DNA of 64,000 nucleotides from Leucocoprinus leucothites (Eukaryota; Basidiomycota; Agaricomycetes; Agaricales; Agaricaceae), in the NCBI GenBank assembly GCA_013368445.1, contig JAACJO010000014.1:434001-498000 (forward strand), read 5' to 3'. The notes beneath the pieces were generated by a model. That model was not told the origin of the DNA and searched no databases. It was given only the letters and a program-made list of their open reading frames with translations. Position 1 is the stretch's first letter, and the number at the start of each line of letters is the position of its first letter. A program made the position numbers and the translations under genes. Shown in pieces: positions 1 through 11,887 of this stretch.

Positions 1-619
1 TTATGGCTTTGACTCTTGGTCTGTGGGTCTGGGCTGCGATTATCTCGAAACAACTTGAGGGTCATCCATCTGGTATCGATTGGTCATCAGGGGCTATCTT
101 TGGCAAGATATTCGGTTTGATTTTCATGTTTGAATTTACATCGATGGCTACGCAAACGCTTTTGTATTGGTTAATTGGTCACAGTGAGTTTTTTCTGTGT
201 TCGTTTGATTGTTTGATGAAGTACCGTTTACGCGAGTGCTGGTTAGTGTATAGTGATTTCCTCGTGCTTTTGTATATGGTTGGAACGCTACGTGGTATGG
301 AATGTATTGGACAAGCCGTTGCGTATGGTATCAAGTCCAAGAATTTATCGGATTGGGTAGCCATTGGGCTGAATATTGGTCTCAGTGAGTGTCTTGTCGC
401 TCTCGATCTCGGCTTGGATAGTGCTGACCTCCCCTTGCAGTTGTGTTTTCGATGCCATTTGCTTGGGTGGTAATCCGTAAGATTGGGGTAGAACGGTTTG
501 AGGAGATTGATTTCGGATCTGCGAATGCTGTTGATGAGAAGAAAGATGTCACCGATGTGGAGGTCAAGGAGAGGGACCTCGAAGATGATAGTGTGACGGA
601 TAGCAAAAGTCTTCAATGA
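1..619 (+). CDS. UNC93-like / DUF895 membrane transporter, 3' part
   Basis: The 5' end lies outside the window. Exons 1-183, 247-384 and 441-619 join in frame with GT-AG introns and end at TGA 617-619. The product has hydrophobic helices around FEFTSMATQTLLYWLIG, then YMVGTLRGMECIGQAVAYG, a pattern I know from the last helices of fungal UNC93-like members of the major facilitator superfamily. After the final helix comes a charged cytoplasmic tail rich in D, E and K (VKERDLEDDSVTDS). The family consists of 11-12 helix plasma or internal membrane proteins with uncertain substrates, so no substrate is proposed. Splice phases are consistent and I see no break in the visible part. Confidence 0.75.
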
Positions 620-1014
620 GCTTTAACGATTTTTAATATGGTGTATCTACTCAATATCAAGGTTACGAGTGTAACAATATCCTTAACTGGGTTGATGTAC
701 AACAACAATCCCAAAATACGAGAAGAGTTAACATCCATAACAATACTTGAGATTGTCAACACAACAACAGCCCGTGCGTGATCACAACTAAAATACCCAA
801 TGAGCCAATGACTGAGCGGGCAGGGAAAAAAACAGCACGTTCAAGTGAAGAGTACAAGGTTACAACCACATACTACGATCATGTCTAACAAGTACCGAAC
901 TAGGGTCCATAGATTTATTCGGCATTCTCTCCCATATAGGATCAACATCTGGTCCGTCGAGGTCTCCTGCACCGTCCCAGCCCCAACACCAGACTGAACA
1001 CAAAGCAGTCATTC
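620..1014. other. Intergenic region between convergent genes
   Basis: About 395 bp between two convergent stop codons, probably holding both 3' UTRs. I see no coding frame, repeat or RNA gene in it. Confidence 0.5.
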
Positions 1015-2570
1015 CTAAGTTAAGGAGGCGAAGTAATAGAGTGGATACGCACCATATTCAGGACCGCTGATGAAATTTAACTCTTGACTCTCTTCTTCCG
1101 TGAATAGTCGATCGTGAGGGCCGAACCATGATCGGTCTTGGGGATCTGTCCGTGGATCGTCTGGGAGTCCGCCTAATCGGGCATACCCGCGAATGGCGGT
1201 GAGGTTACGTCTTGAGGGGTGGATGATGTCGAACACACGCTGCATGCGAGGAATCATTAGCGCACAGAGTGGAGGAAGAAGGAGAGTGGGGACATACGCG
1301 GTCGTATGCCAGTTTGACCCTCGGCACCATCAAAATTCTGCCATACCCAGCTTCCCAATAATCATTACAAACCAAACTACACTCGCTAGCCGAACATTCA
1401 CCCTCTGTAATCTTCGCCATCCTGAATCTCACATGTGGATATGAATAAAAAGGTGCTGGATCCAATACCGCTATCCCGTTCCAACAGCTTTGCACTTGAA
1501 CAGGTAAATGTCGCTGGAACCTCTGTGCGCTTTCTTCGTGGTGGAATATCCTTTCAAACGGCGCATTTTCCAGTGCAGTGCCGTTGATATCCCTCGCTAC
1601 CCAGTTATCGTAAAATACCGGAGCACCAATTTCATCGTGGTACATGTAATCCGCGGCACATGTGATGCCGGCGTTGTTTTTCCTGCTTTGCCAGATCAAC
1701 TCGAGGAGGTCGTCGACACAGGGGAGGATGTCGTTCATAAAAATAATAGTGTCAAAGTACTCGTTTTCCGAGTCTCGGAGTTCATGGAGGGGTACAAAGG
1801 CCGAGTTACGGACTTCTGCGAGGTATTCAATGCGGTGGTTAAATTGACCACGGGTGCGTTGCGACGTGTGTATCGCGACGCGGAGACCGACGCTTCTCGT
1901 GAGTGCGGAAAAGATTCGGAGGAGAGCTTTGGTTTGGTCGTTGGACCCGTTTTCGTATATGGACACAAAGACGTTGTGGTACCCCAGAATAGAGGCTACC
2001 CGGAAGAGTGTGGCGAATAAATCGGGGACGATGTCGAAGGAGTTGTAGAGGTTGATGGCGATGAAGTATTTGTGATCTTTGTTAGCGGAAAGGTCTCTTC
2101 TGACGGTGGATGTGTGTAGATGGTCATTATCAGGCGAAAATCCGAGCAGAGAGCCTATCCATGAGCGGTCAGAGGGAGGTGTGAAGCCCGCAAGGGGTGC
2201 ATAACGGTCGAGGGCTTGTTGGACATAGAGTGGCTGAGAATTGCGTGTGCACTCTTTTGTGTAGTGCGGAGAGAGCGTTGTGAGGAGCTCAAGAATACGT
2301 TGTCGTTGCCCTGTAGTAGGCAGCGGTATGGGTTGCCGGGATTTTGGGTGAGAACGGGACGGAATGTGTCCGCTCCGCCAAATTGGTAATGAGGACTGGA
2401 AAAGGAAATTGGAAATAACATATAAGCGAGAGAGTTGGAGTGTGAGGACAGGGGCTACATCGACGTACTGTATGCCACGGAATGAGTCTTGCGAGGAAAA
2501 ATCCGATGAAGACACCGAGGGCGATGGCGGCTGGGATTGTGTCCTTGCGGTACCTCACAGGTATCATCAT
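1015..2570 (-). CDS. CAP59/CMT1-type alpha-1,3-mannosyltransferase-like protein
   Basis: Exons 2469-2570, 2395-1298 and 1239-1015 (minus strand) give a 474-residue protein. The N-terminus MMIPVRYRKDTIPAAIALG continues into a hydrophobic segment, a type II signal anchor, so the enzyme is expected in the Golgi lumen. The body carries the hallmarks of the cryptococcal mannosyltransferase family (PF11735): VFVSIYENGSNDQTKALL, IIFMNDILPCVDDLLELI, CAADYM, FYDNWVARDINGT and SCWNGIAVLDP. The C-terminal exon supplies the conserved RSWFGPHDRLFT stretch. Members transfer mannose to glycans; in Cryptococcus relatives act in capsule and wall polysaccharide synthesis, and the acceptor here is unknown. The gene is divergent from the SGNH gene, with only 44 bp between the start codons. 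Its first exon and promoter were copied downstream. Confidence 0.85.
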
Positions 2571-2614
2571 GGTAAGAGGCAGACCATTCAGTTCACACGC
2601 TTCCTCTCTTGGCC
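2571..2614. promoter_or_regulatory. 44-bp spacer between two divergent start codons
   Basis: The minus-strand ATG of the mannosyltransferase is at 2570 and the plus-strand ATG of the SGNH gene at 2615. Promoter elements of each gene must therefore lie inside the 5' end of the other, or transcripts overlap. The spacer is duplicated at about 9976-10019 in the decayed copy. Confidence 0.5.
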
Positions 2615-4611
2615 ATGGACCACAACATCAAGCTCAGGTCAAAGTCCCTTCGTATATCCTCTCCGTCCAGTAGTCAGTCGTCGTTGGGTACTCAAGACGA
2701 CGAGAAACCACGACGGTCGCAGTCACGGACGTTCGGCGTCGCGAACCGTGTCTGGCTCATCGTGGTGCTTGTTCTGGTTACTATTTTATTGCTACATCGC
2801 CTCCTTCCTGGACCTACTCAGCCACCTCTGCCTTCGTATGCCAGTGGCGACCTACACCCGAAGAATTATCTGAATTCATCGTCGTCTTCGCCCTCACCAC
2901 CCCCGAATCCGTTTCCTTTTTGTCCTTCAAATGGTCCATCGGACACTCTGGCAGCCAAGTATGGCGCTAGCGGCCTTTCCCAAACCCGGAGATTCCAAGG
3001 CACCGGATTTCGCGTCCAACGTGTGTTGAGACGGGCGCTGTCAGGGCAACCCGTTACGATCAGCGTCATTGGCGGCTCAAGTACGTTATATTCTTTCAAT
3101 CCACTGTCCGAGATGTCCTGATCATCCCTTGTAGTATCTGCATGCCACGGCGCAGGTGATAGTCCTATCTCTCCCAAATGCTATGTATCGAAATTCTTCG
3201 ACTGGTGGAATACGGTCTTCCCACACCCCGCGACAGAAATCACAAACGGTGCTATGCGGCGGACAAGTTCCGACTACTTCGGTTATTGTAGTGCGCATCA
3301 CCTACCAGATGTTACAGACCTTGTCATTGTTGAGCTTGATTCTGATGATACACCGTACGTTTACCTTCTCGTCTCACCCTTTTCTCATCTCTATACATTT
3401 CATTCCGCCGTCACGCTCTTTTCATATTCAGCCACAATCGCCGTCTCATCACCTATCTGACTTGACACTACAGGGATGCTGAGAAAACAACGAACTTCGA
3501 GTTTCTTATCCGGTCTCTCCTCCTACGCCCCGACCAACCCGCCGTCATTATCCTTGGCCATTTCTCACCTCAAGTCTACCAAACATGGAGTCTGACAGGT
3601 CCAGACCATTGGCACTCTATTGTAGCCAGTCATTACGACGTACCACACCTCACCACAAAACCCTTGCTCTATGACGATTACGTCGAAAATCCTGACTCTA
3701 TCAGGAAAAAATATTACGCTGATCCGATCCTCGCTAATCCCAATGGGCATACCCTCCTCTCCGACGTTTTAATTGCGTACTTCCAATCCATGACTTGCCA
3801 ATCGTGGCATGTTATCACTGGAGAAGAGTATGATCCTACTACAGGAACATACAAAGAGAAGGGCGGAGGTGGAGGAGGCCTGTTCGGTGGCGTAGGCCTC
3901 CGCAAAGGTGTTCCTGAGCCCAAAGCCAAACCCGATAATCCCAGCGAAGACTCTTCGTCCGACTCCGCCAACACCGACCGCACAAAGCCCAAATCACCTT
4001 CCTCTGATCCCCGTCTCAAGGTTCCACAAAGCCTCGTCTCCCTTCCCCGCTCATCCTCTCACCGCTCCTCTGGCCAGTTCGACGAACTAGCACCCTACTG
4101 CGTTTCTGCAAATGACCTAATCAATCCTCTCCCACCATCACTGTTCTACGGATCCGGATGGCAGATATATCATCCCAGTACAAGTCAAAGTTCGAGTCGA
4201 CATGATACTGTGGAGGGAGGAGCTACGGCTGCGCATTATTTTTATTCGACGTTGCCGCTGAGTAGAATTAGGATCCCGATTGTTGTTGGGCATGGGGATG
4301 TGGGGGTTTATTATCTGAGGGAGGATTGGGCGGGGAGGGGCGGTGGGAGTGAGATTGAGTGTTGGGTGGATGATAATTATTCGGGGAGGAAGACGTTGAG
4401 GAATGGGAAGGAAGGGAAGGGCGTTGAGGTTATGTGAGTTCTGTTACTGCTGAATGAATGGGATGGCTGCTGACGTTTCTTTTTGTGGTCCAGGTTGACG
4501 TTGATTGATCGTTTCGTCGCGAAAGGTTCACATTACGTAGAGTGCCAGCTGATGGGAGAGGAGGGACAGGGCGTGTCGATGTTTAAGATTGTGGGCATTT
4601 TCGCGAATTGA
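2615..4611 (+). CDS. SGNH-hydrolase-fold, capsule-associated-type membrane protein
   Basis: Exons 2615-3080, 3135-3354, 3474-4433 and 4494-4611 give 587 residues. A basic cytoplasmic N-terminus precedes one transmembrane helix (about residues 47-62, WLIVVLVLVTILLL), so the rest should be lumenal. Just after intron 1 comes VIGGSISACHG (about 151-161), a block I-like motif of SGNH esterases/acetyltransferases, followed by DWWNTVFPH, TNGAMRRTSSDYFGYC and HLPDVTDLVIVELD. This order recalls the basidiomycete CAP64/CAS-type capsule-associated proteins, which affect glycan structure or O-acetylation. I infer the family but cannot name the member. A low-complexity Gly/Ser/Pro insert lies at about residues 295-375. 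The divergent mannosyltransferase fits a shared glycan role. ATG 2615 is preferred over an in-frame TTG at 2609. Confidence 0.75.
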
Positions 4612-4901
4612 GGAGAGCGTCAAAGCTGGTGGGGTTTTCTTTTGTATGGATGGACGTTCAATCACGAGGACTTTCGTTTATCTTGACTTTTGGTATTCCA
4701 TATCGAGAACGGTTTGGTGTAGCTCTTGATAGTAAGCCATTCAGTCAGGGAAGTACGCTGCGAATGGTTCCAAGGACCAGTGAATCACGCCGTATGATTC
4801 TGGGATTAGCGGTGCAGACAGGGTCTACCCTATTAGAACTGTGTGCTATGCTCCACTGCAATTGTGCCGGTTAAAAATACACTAGCTGCTAATCCGATTG
4901 A
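4612..4901. other. Spacer between SGNH and NACHT genes
   Basis: This 290-bp stretch has no supported gene. It is duplicated at about 11576-11887, which shows that the two genes were copied together. Confidence 0.5.
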
Positions 4902-7900
4902 ATGGCTTCTGCTTCGGTCATTATACAGCTTTCGCACCCAGACCACCACCATCTCAACTCCTCCTCAATGTTCAATAATTCCAGTAATTTCAGGATTGAC
5001 GGAGGAAACTTTGTAATACAATGCAACTCTGTCCAAAGCGGTAAAATATTCCTACTCCCGTCGCCGGTCATCGCTCAACGAGCTCAAATAATACAGGCAT
5101 TGACAAGCTGTATCAATACTGCACCCCAGACGCCGCTCATGACTCGTATGCCCGCAGATCCAGAACCTGCTGCTTCGAGGGAACTCGCACGATGTATATA
5201 CAGGGAATAACGGACTGGGGGACCAGTTCAGATGAATCACGTCCCCGCCTGTTCTGGATGTGGGGTCCTGCCGGAGTTGGCAAAACCGCGATCGCGCAAT
5301 CTTGTGCGAAGGAGGCCACCGCACACGGAGTGTTGGGAGCTACATTCTTCTTCTCCCGCGATAACGGCGTGGTTTCCCCCGCATACTTCTTCACTACCAT
5401 TGCCTACCAGCTTGCTCTGCAATTGGACGATTACAAAGCCATTCTGGGCATCAAAATCCAGCGTAATCCAGCCATTCTGACGAAAGGATTAGGTGCTCAG
5501 CTTCAAGAGCTTATCATCGCCCCGTTTTTGCAGCTCGAGGGACGGAACTTGCGCCCACAGCCCAGGATCGTGTTTATCGATGGCCTCGACGAATGCAACG
5601 ACGATTCTGCGCAGGCGGAGATGGTGGAGCTTGTTGCGAGTTCGGTTGCGCAGTATGGAAGCAGAATCCCTCTTCTCTGGGCTTTCTTCAGTCGCCCCGA
5701 GCGCCATATTGAGCGAACATTCTCAAGATACTCCGTCTCGCCTCTTTTCTGGCTGATCAAGCTGCCGATAACCCGTAACGGTGACCCTGATATCAGACTC
5801 TTCCTCAGGGCCTCTCTCAAACTCCCCGGCGGCAGTACCCTTGATCCTTCCTCCGGAACGAGTGTGTGGCTTTCAGAGGAAGATCTCAGCACGCTTGTCC
5901 AGATGGTGGCGGGTCTCTTCATATACGCCGCTGTCATTGTCAAGTTTATCATGGATCCCGACGCTCTCAGCCCTCAGCGACAGTTGCAAGACGTGCTGTC
6001 AGTTTTTTCGGATCGCATGCATATGACACAGTTTAATGAACAGGAGAGCCCTCTGGCCGGTTTGGATGCTTTTTATCGCATGATCATGAGTCGCATACCG
6101 GAAAAAATCCTTCCTATTGTTCAACAGATCCTTCTTGTACAAACAAAGTGGGACCTTTTCCACCAAGCATCTAAATCTCCACTAGTGCGACTACTGGCAA
6201 ATCTCTTTAGGCTCAGTCTACAAGAGTTTGAGAACTGCTTCTCAAAGCTTAGTTCTGTCCCAACTTTCAAAGAGTATATGCTTTCGGAGAGCGAGAGGGG
6301 AAAGGATGGGTGGCCTGGATCATTGATGGTCGTCTTCTACCATGCGTCGTTCCTGGAGTTCTTACGTGACCAGAGGCGGTCAGGCAAATACTGGATAGAA
6401 AATCAACGTCACTGGAGTTCTCTTGCTGTTAAAGGACTACGCCTGCTGAAAGACATCTATGCAACTAACGGACTCTCACAAGGTGGGCTATCTCAAATCT
6501 CAATGCGCATTTGTAATCTGATCCAAAGCTTAGATAAGAAGATCCGGGAGCTACGGAAAATACTTCCTGTTTGCCTCGGCGATATCCCCATTCCAGACCA
6601 ACATTTCCAGTTTCGAGACGAATTGTGCCTTGGCTTCCTCTACAGGAACATTCCTGTATGGTGTGAATCTTCTGGATATGCAGATGAGGTCATCGAAGAG
6701 CTTTATCACACCGACTATGCGATGCTTGCGAGACTTGAGGCAAGACTAGGCGTAGACAAACCTATAAGCTGGGTATGTCGCCCTTGACTATTTAGGATTT
6801 TTGGAAACCGCTGATGGCATCTTTCTACTAGCGACAGTTCCCGGAAAATATACGCCTGGGCGACCCGCATTGGAAGGTCTCCCATAGGCGTCCTCCGGAT
6901 CCATGCAACGGCAGCCTCTTGAACAGTTCTGCAAATATAGAATCGATTCTTCGTTACATCGCTTCAGTACTCGAAATACCAACAGAGATAATTAGTCGCC
7001 TTGGCTCAATTCATGGTACGTAAAACAATGGGCCTAAGATAGGAACCGTTACTGAGAAGATTTCAGAACTCAATGACTTGATTCAATCAAAAGTAGTGGA
7101 TTATTTCTCGTCATATGTCCAGGATGTATTGGAGGTGGCAAGGGTACGATTTCATCTGATATTCATACGACCTCCTGCTGAGCTGCATTTTCTAGAAAAT
7201 CGATTTTGAAGCTTTAGACATGTTCGACCTGCTAGAATACTACTACTACGAGTGGCGACAGTTTCGTTCTCATTATTATATAATTACCAGCAATCATTAC
7301 GCGCTAGAGACTATCAGAAGGGTGAGTCTAGCCCGTCACATATTCCGCCGTATTGAACTGGATCTAGGCAGCTCTTTTACCTTGGGAGAAGAATTTTCTT
7401 TCGGTCTTGCAAGGAACTGAAAACCGACTCACCAATGCTGCCCTCGCTCGCTTAAAACAGCTTCGAGATCGTGATCTACTCAATCGAGATGCAAGAGCTG
7501 CGCTTCTCGAGTTCTTTGAATTCACCGATGATCCGAGCTCAAGTTCTTACCACGCAGCACACGTTGAAAGCGCTGTTCTTCAGGCTACGATCGAATACTA
7601 CACAACCGAGCGGCCTCATGTTCTCCTATCAGACGACATACCGCTTTCGAATTTCAAGCGCATTGCATCTCGCCTCGGGGACGAGCAATACCTTCATCGC
7701 CCCTCCCACCCTTTCCATTCTCGGAGCGTCATGATGCGATTATGCACGGACACTTTATTAAAGGATCACCGGGAGGAAGTGTGCAAGGAATTCGCAGTAT
7801 ACCTTACCACCGGCAATTACGAAAATATCTCATGGGTCCTGAGAGCTATGGCCTGGAGCGCTGTCGCAACCGACCGGCTCCTGATGATATTTAAGGCACA

Positions 7901-8165
7901 CGCCAAAAAGATGGCGTTCGACGCAATTGTCAGTGCCAATGGAGACGGTGTGCCATCTCTGAAGGATTCTGGCGACTTTGAACAGAATCTTGTCAGCATC
8001 CTACGGCAAAACTTACTGCTAATCGAAATGAGCCTGGAGACTGATGGTACCAAGTATTGCGTGCCCGATCATTATGCTCACAAATTCCGTGACAACGTTG
8101 AGGAGGTATTGGAGGAGATCCTCAATGAATACCCACAGTGGCGTGGGTCAGTGGGCGAGCTCTAG
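4902..8165 (+). CDS. NACHT-domain NTPase (fungal NLR-like), copy 1
   Basis: Exons 4902-5040, 5097-6772, 6832-7015, 7067-7143, 7196-7321 and 7368-8165 keep frame across five introns and predict 999 residues. The N-terminus MFNNSSNFRIDGGNFV and then LYQYCTPDAAHDSYARRSR are typical leaders of basidiomycete NACHT proteins. Walker A is GPAGVGKTA (about residue 107) and Walker B is RIVFIDGLDECNDD. The remainder is helical, without WD, ankyrin or TPR repeats that I can see. Such STAND NTPases work as intracellular signal switches, and some fungal members control heterokaryon incompatibility; a role here is inference. The model ends at TAG 8163-8165, where the downstream copy has a tryptophan codon, and an open tail exon (8294-8731) is left stranded. 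The gene was duplicated to 11888-15850. Confidence 0.8.
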
Positions 8166-8731
8166 TCCCAGCGAGCTCGTAGAGCAAAAGAGACAAGACA
8201 GCGGATAAGGAGAGGGGAAGTCAGTTACAAAGTGTCTTTATGTAAGTCCTCCACTACCCAAGGCAGCAATTCCCTCTAAACCTCATTTGATAGGCGAGTG
8301 ATTACGACACTGATTGGGAGGAGAACGATTGGGAGGAGTCTCCTGATTCAGATGGAGAAGAGTCTGGTTTAGGGCGGTCATCATCTGCACACTCGAGAGA
8401 TTTTGCCTCGTACGAGGACAATCTTGGCGATCGTCAATTTCCACATCAACCCCAGCCCTCTGCCGGCTCGAGTGTTCCTCTACTTATTCATACTCCGGGG
8501 GCGGATGAATGCTTAAGCCAACTGGGGACGCAGGCTTCGGGCACAGTTGGAGACCCGATACTAGAAGACAGTGCATCATATCAAAATCCAGCAGGCAATG
8601 CGACCTTTGTCCAGTACGCTTCACGTCGCCGAGTGTCAATGGTATTTGCACGGTGGACTTGTAGTGTGAGAAATTACTGGGCAAAAGCCCAGAGGGCTTT
8701 CCCGCCTGGGAAAGGCGGCACCAAAGACTGA
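8166..8731 (+). pseudogene. Stranded 3' end of NACHT copy 1 (intron plus acidic tail exon)
   Basis: After TAG 8163-8165 the sequence still aligns with the second copy through a GTAAGT donor near 8241 and an acceptor ending at 8293. The following exon 8294-8731 is open for 145 codons. It is rich in D, E and S (DWEENDWEESPDSDGEE) and then Q, P and S, and ends at TGA 8729-8731. Alignment to copy 2 indicates about 3-4 bp of length change before the intron, so frame is also uncertain. Either the tail is no longer translated or an unrecognised splice skips the stop. Intron 8147-8293 was tested and gives a stop in the new frame. Confidence 0.5.
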
Positions 8732-9860
8732 GAGGGCAGGTTTAGTGACATATTACCTCTTTGAGCCCTACTGAATCCTGATGTAAGGTCACTGCCATCA
8801 CCCGCCCTCCTCTGCTACCTTTTAGCACCAGACTTCCCTTTTTGACAATGTTTTCGTCTCTCTAGCATCATCCCATCATCTCGACGACCCTGCGTTCATC
8901 AAGTCTGGCCAATGGCCATTACAACCAAGACATCCCATCAGCCCATCCGCTGGCTGCCATCCCCAATTCCTTCTCTTACTTTCCTCTCTCTCAATTTCAA
9001 TGCTGTGCCTTTGATCCTGTTTTCGTTTCCTTTTTCTTCGCTTCACTAATTCTGTACATCCGGTTTCGTTCGACTTCAATGCCACCAGGCTGGGACTTGA
9101 TATTCAACTGGCTGGAGTCCGCCCCTTTGAATTTTGTTTCGACCAATCTTTTTCGTCCTTCGCTCCCCTTTGCTCCAAAAATCCCATAAAATCGACATAC
9201 ATGCTCCATTCTACCCTCTTTCGTCGCTTTCCATTGTTTACTCTGAGAGTCATAGCGACCACACGGCCGCACTCCTAGTCGATGTTCCGTCACTAGCATT
9301 CCTTAGATTTATCCCTCTACCCCAAAATCCTCGGAAACTCGGTATTCTACTTGTCTCTATCCTCTCTGACTCTTGTGGGTATACGTGGTAGATTTCTGAT
9401 AATTTCTACGATGTATTTAGATGTTCTCTAATGAAGTCTATTCCCCCTCTCGCTTAGGCTCTCAGCTCGATGTCCACTACATTATCAAACTCACTCGAAA
9501 TCGCCCTACTCCTCGACGGCTCACCCCTCAGTGACATTTTTTTCGTCGTCGCACTCATGCCAGCTCGGAGTGATTCCAATTAACTCTCATTTAATCTTTC
9601 TAATCTACCTTACTGGGTCATTAACCAATGACGAATAGACACAGTCGTACTCGCGCACCTACCCTGGCCTTAGAGAGTGAGAACAATGATTAGTGACTGT
9701 TGATATCATGGTGAAGGGCGGCGCAAAAGTCCAGGAAGCTGCAGGGCAATCCTAGATGAAGCAACGGTATCGAGTATCCTCTCTATAGGATACAACACGA
9801 TGATTGTCGGCTATTCACATTCTCACATCCGTTGACCTTGCCTCAATGCCCGGACGTGCA
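8732..9860. other. Spacer between the parental and duplicated 6-kb segments
   Basis: About 1.1 kb that is absent between the corresponding points of the parental segment. It is pyrimidine-rich on the plus strand. The open frames are short, low-complexity and lack recognisable domains or splice structure. No terminal repeats, integrase or tRNA were seen. Confidence 0.4.
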
Positions 9861-9873
9861 TACATCGACGTAC

Positions 9874-9975
9874 GGTATGCCATGGAAGGAGTCTCGCGAC
9901 GAAAAAGCCGATCAGGATGCCGAGAGCAATGGTAGCTGGGATTGTGTCCTCGTGATACCGCACAGGCAACATCAT
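9874..9975 (-). pseudogene. Orphan first exon of CMT1-like mannosyltransferase
   Basis: A 102-nt copy of exon 1 (parent 2469-2570) still encodes a start, the charged N-terminus and the signal-anchor helix (MMLPVRYHEDTIPATIALG...). It ends at the same GTACGT donor. Similarity stops a few bases into the intron, and no other part of the catalytic domain follows, so it cannot make the enzyme. Confidence 0.8.
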
Positions 9976-10019
9976 GGTAAGAGGCAGACCATTCAGTTCA
10001 CACGCTCCCTTTCTTAGCC

Positions 10020-11575
10020 ATGGACCACAACATAAATCTCAGGTCAAAGTCTCTTCGCATATCCTCTCCGTCCAGCGGCCAGTCGTAGTTGGGTACACAA
10101 GACGACGAGAAGCCACGCAGGTCACAATCACGGACTTTCAGCGCCGCAAACTGTGTCTGGCTCATCGTGATACTTGTTCTGATTATTATTTTGCTCGTAC
10201 ATCGTCTCCTGCCTAGACCTACTCAGCCTCCTCTGCTTCCATATGCTAGTGACGAAAATCCCGCCTCTATCAAGAAAAAATACTACGCTGATCCGATTCT
10301 CATTGATCATAATGGACATACCCTCCTCTCCGACGTTCTAATTGTGTACTTCCAATCGATGACTTGTCAATCGTGGCATGTTATCAGCGGAGAGGAGTAT
10401 GATCCTATGACGGGAACATACAAAGAGAAGGGAGGGGGAGGCTTGTTCGATGGCATAGGCCTCCGCAAAGGCGTTCCTGAACCCAAACACAAACTCAACA
10501 ACCCCAACAAAGAAGTCGTAGTTGGGTACATAGGATGATGAGAAACAATGCAGGTCGCAGTCACGGACGTTCGGCGCCGCAAATCGTGTCTGGCTCATCG
10601 CGGTGCTTGTTCTTTCGGTACACTGTCTCCTTCCTGGACCTACTCAGCCTCCTTTGCCTTCGTATGCCAGTGACGAAAATCCAGACTGTATCAGAAAAAT
10701 AATATCACACTGATTCAATCCTCGCCAATCCTAATGGACATACCATCCTCTCCGGCGTTCTAATTGCGTGCTTCCAACCCATGACTTGCCAATCGCGGCA
10801 TGTTATCACTGGAGAGGAGTATGATCCTACTACGGGAACATATAAAGAGAAGGGTGGAGGTGGAGGAGGCTTATTCGGTGGCGTAGACCTCCGCAAAGGT
10901 GCTCCTGAACCCAAGCCCAAACCCGATAATCCCAGAGATGACTCTTCGTCCGACTCCGCCAACATCGACCGCATAAAGCCCAGATCACCCTCCTCCGACC
11001 TCTAACCCCCGCCTCAAGGTACCACAAAGTCTCGTCTCCCTTCCCCGCTCATCCTCTCACCGCTCCTCCGGCTAGTTCGACCTACTCCGTTTCTGCGAAC
11101 GACCTAATCAACCCCCTCCCACTATCATTATTCTACGGGTCTAGAGGGCAAATATATCATCCCAGTACGAGTCAAAGCTCGAGTAGACCTGATAGTGTGG
11201 AGGGAGGTGCTACAGCTGCGCATTATGTCTATTCGGCGCTGCCGTTGAGTCGGATTAGAATTCCGATCGTTGTGGGCATGGGGACGTGGGGATTCACTAT
11301 TTGAGGGAGGATTGGGCGGGGAGGGGTGGTGGATGATAATTATTCGGGGAGGAAGACTTTGAGGAATGGGAAGGAGTGGAAGGGCGTTGAGGTTATGTGA
11401 GTGTTGTCATTGCTGAGTGAACGGGATGAGCTGCTCACGTTTCTTTTTGTGAATTAGGTCGACGTTCATTAATCGTTTCGTCTCAAAAGGCTCGCATTTT
11501 GTTGAGTGCCATTTGATGGGAGGAGGGACAGGGCATGTCAATGTTTAAGATTGTGGGGATTTTTGCGAATTGAGG
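10020..11575 (+). pseudogene. Decayed SGNH gene copy, deleted and internally duplicated
   Basis: The N-terminus and transmembrane helix of the SGNH protein are recognisable (SKSLRISSPSSGQS, then a stop in place of SSLG). The sequence jumps from the PYAS codons (parent about 2843) to the ENPxSI codons (parent about 3685), removing the SGNH catalytic region and two introns. The same truncated unit is then repeated: unit A about 10085-10520, unit B about 10520-11575. Unit B carries further stops and frameshifts (for example a stop just before the PRLKVPQS-equivalent). The 3' exon and its intron are still visible to the final TGA near 11573-11575. No functional product is possible. Confidence 0.85.
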
Positions 11576-11887
11576 AGAGACTTATCGGAGCTGGTGGCGT
11601 TTTATTTTGCATGCATGGACGTTCAATATTCAATGACGAGGACTCTTGATTATCTTGTCTTTTGGTATTCCATGAGAATGACTGGTGTGGCTCTCGATGA
11701 CTCATCCAGTCAGGGAAGTATGCCGCCAATGGTTCCAAGGACCAGTGGGTCACGTCGTAGATTCTGAGATTAGTGATGTAGGCAGGTCCCCCATCTGCCC
11801 TATTAGAATTATGTGTATGCTTAATGCTGTGCTCTACCACAAATTGTGTCAGTTACAAATACACGAGCTACTATGTAATCCAATTGA

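Noticed and set aside
8147..8293. Intron that would remove the TAG in NACHT copy 1
   Set aside because: Joining 8146 to 8294 changes frame and meets a stop after about 20 codons, losing the open tail.
8997..9299. 100-codon minus-strand frame between the two duplicated segments
   Set aside because: Charged, low-complexity sequence in pyrimidine-rich DNA, with no recognisable family.
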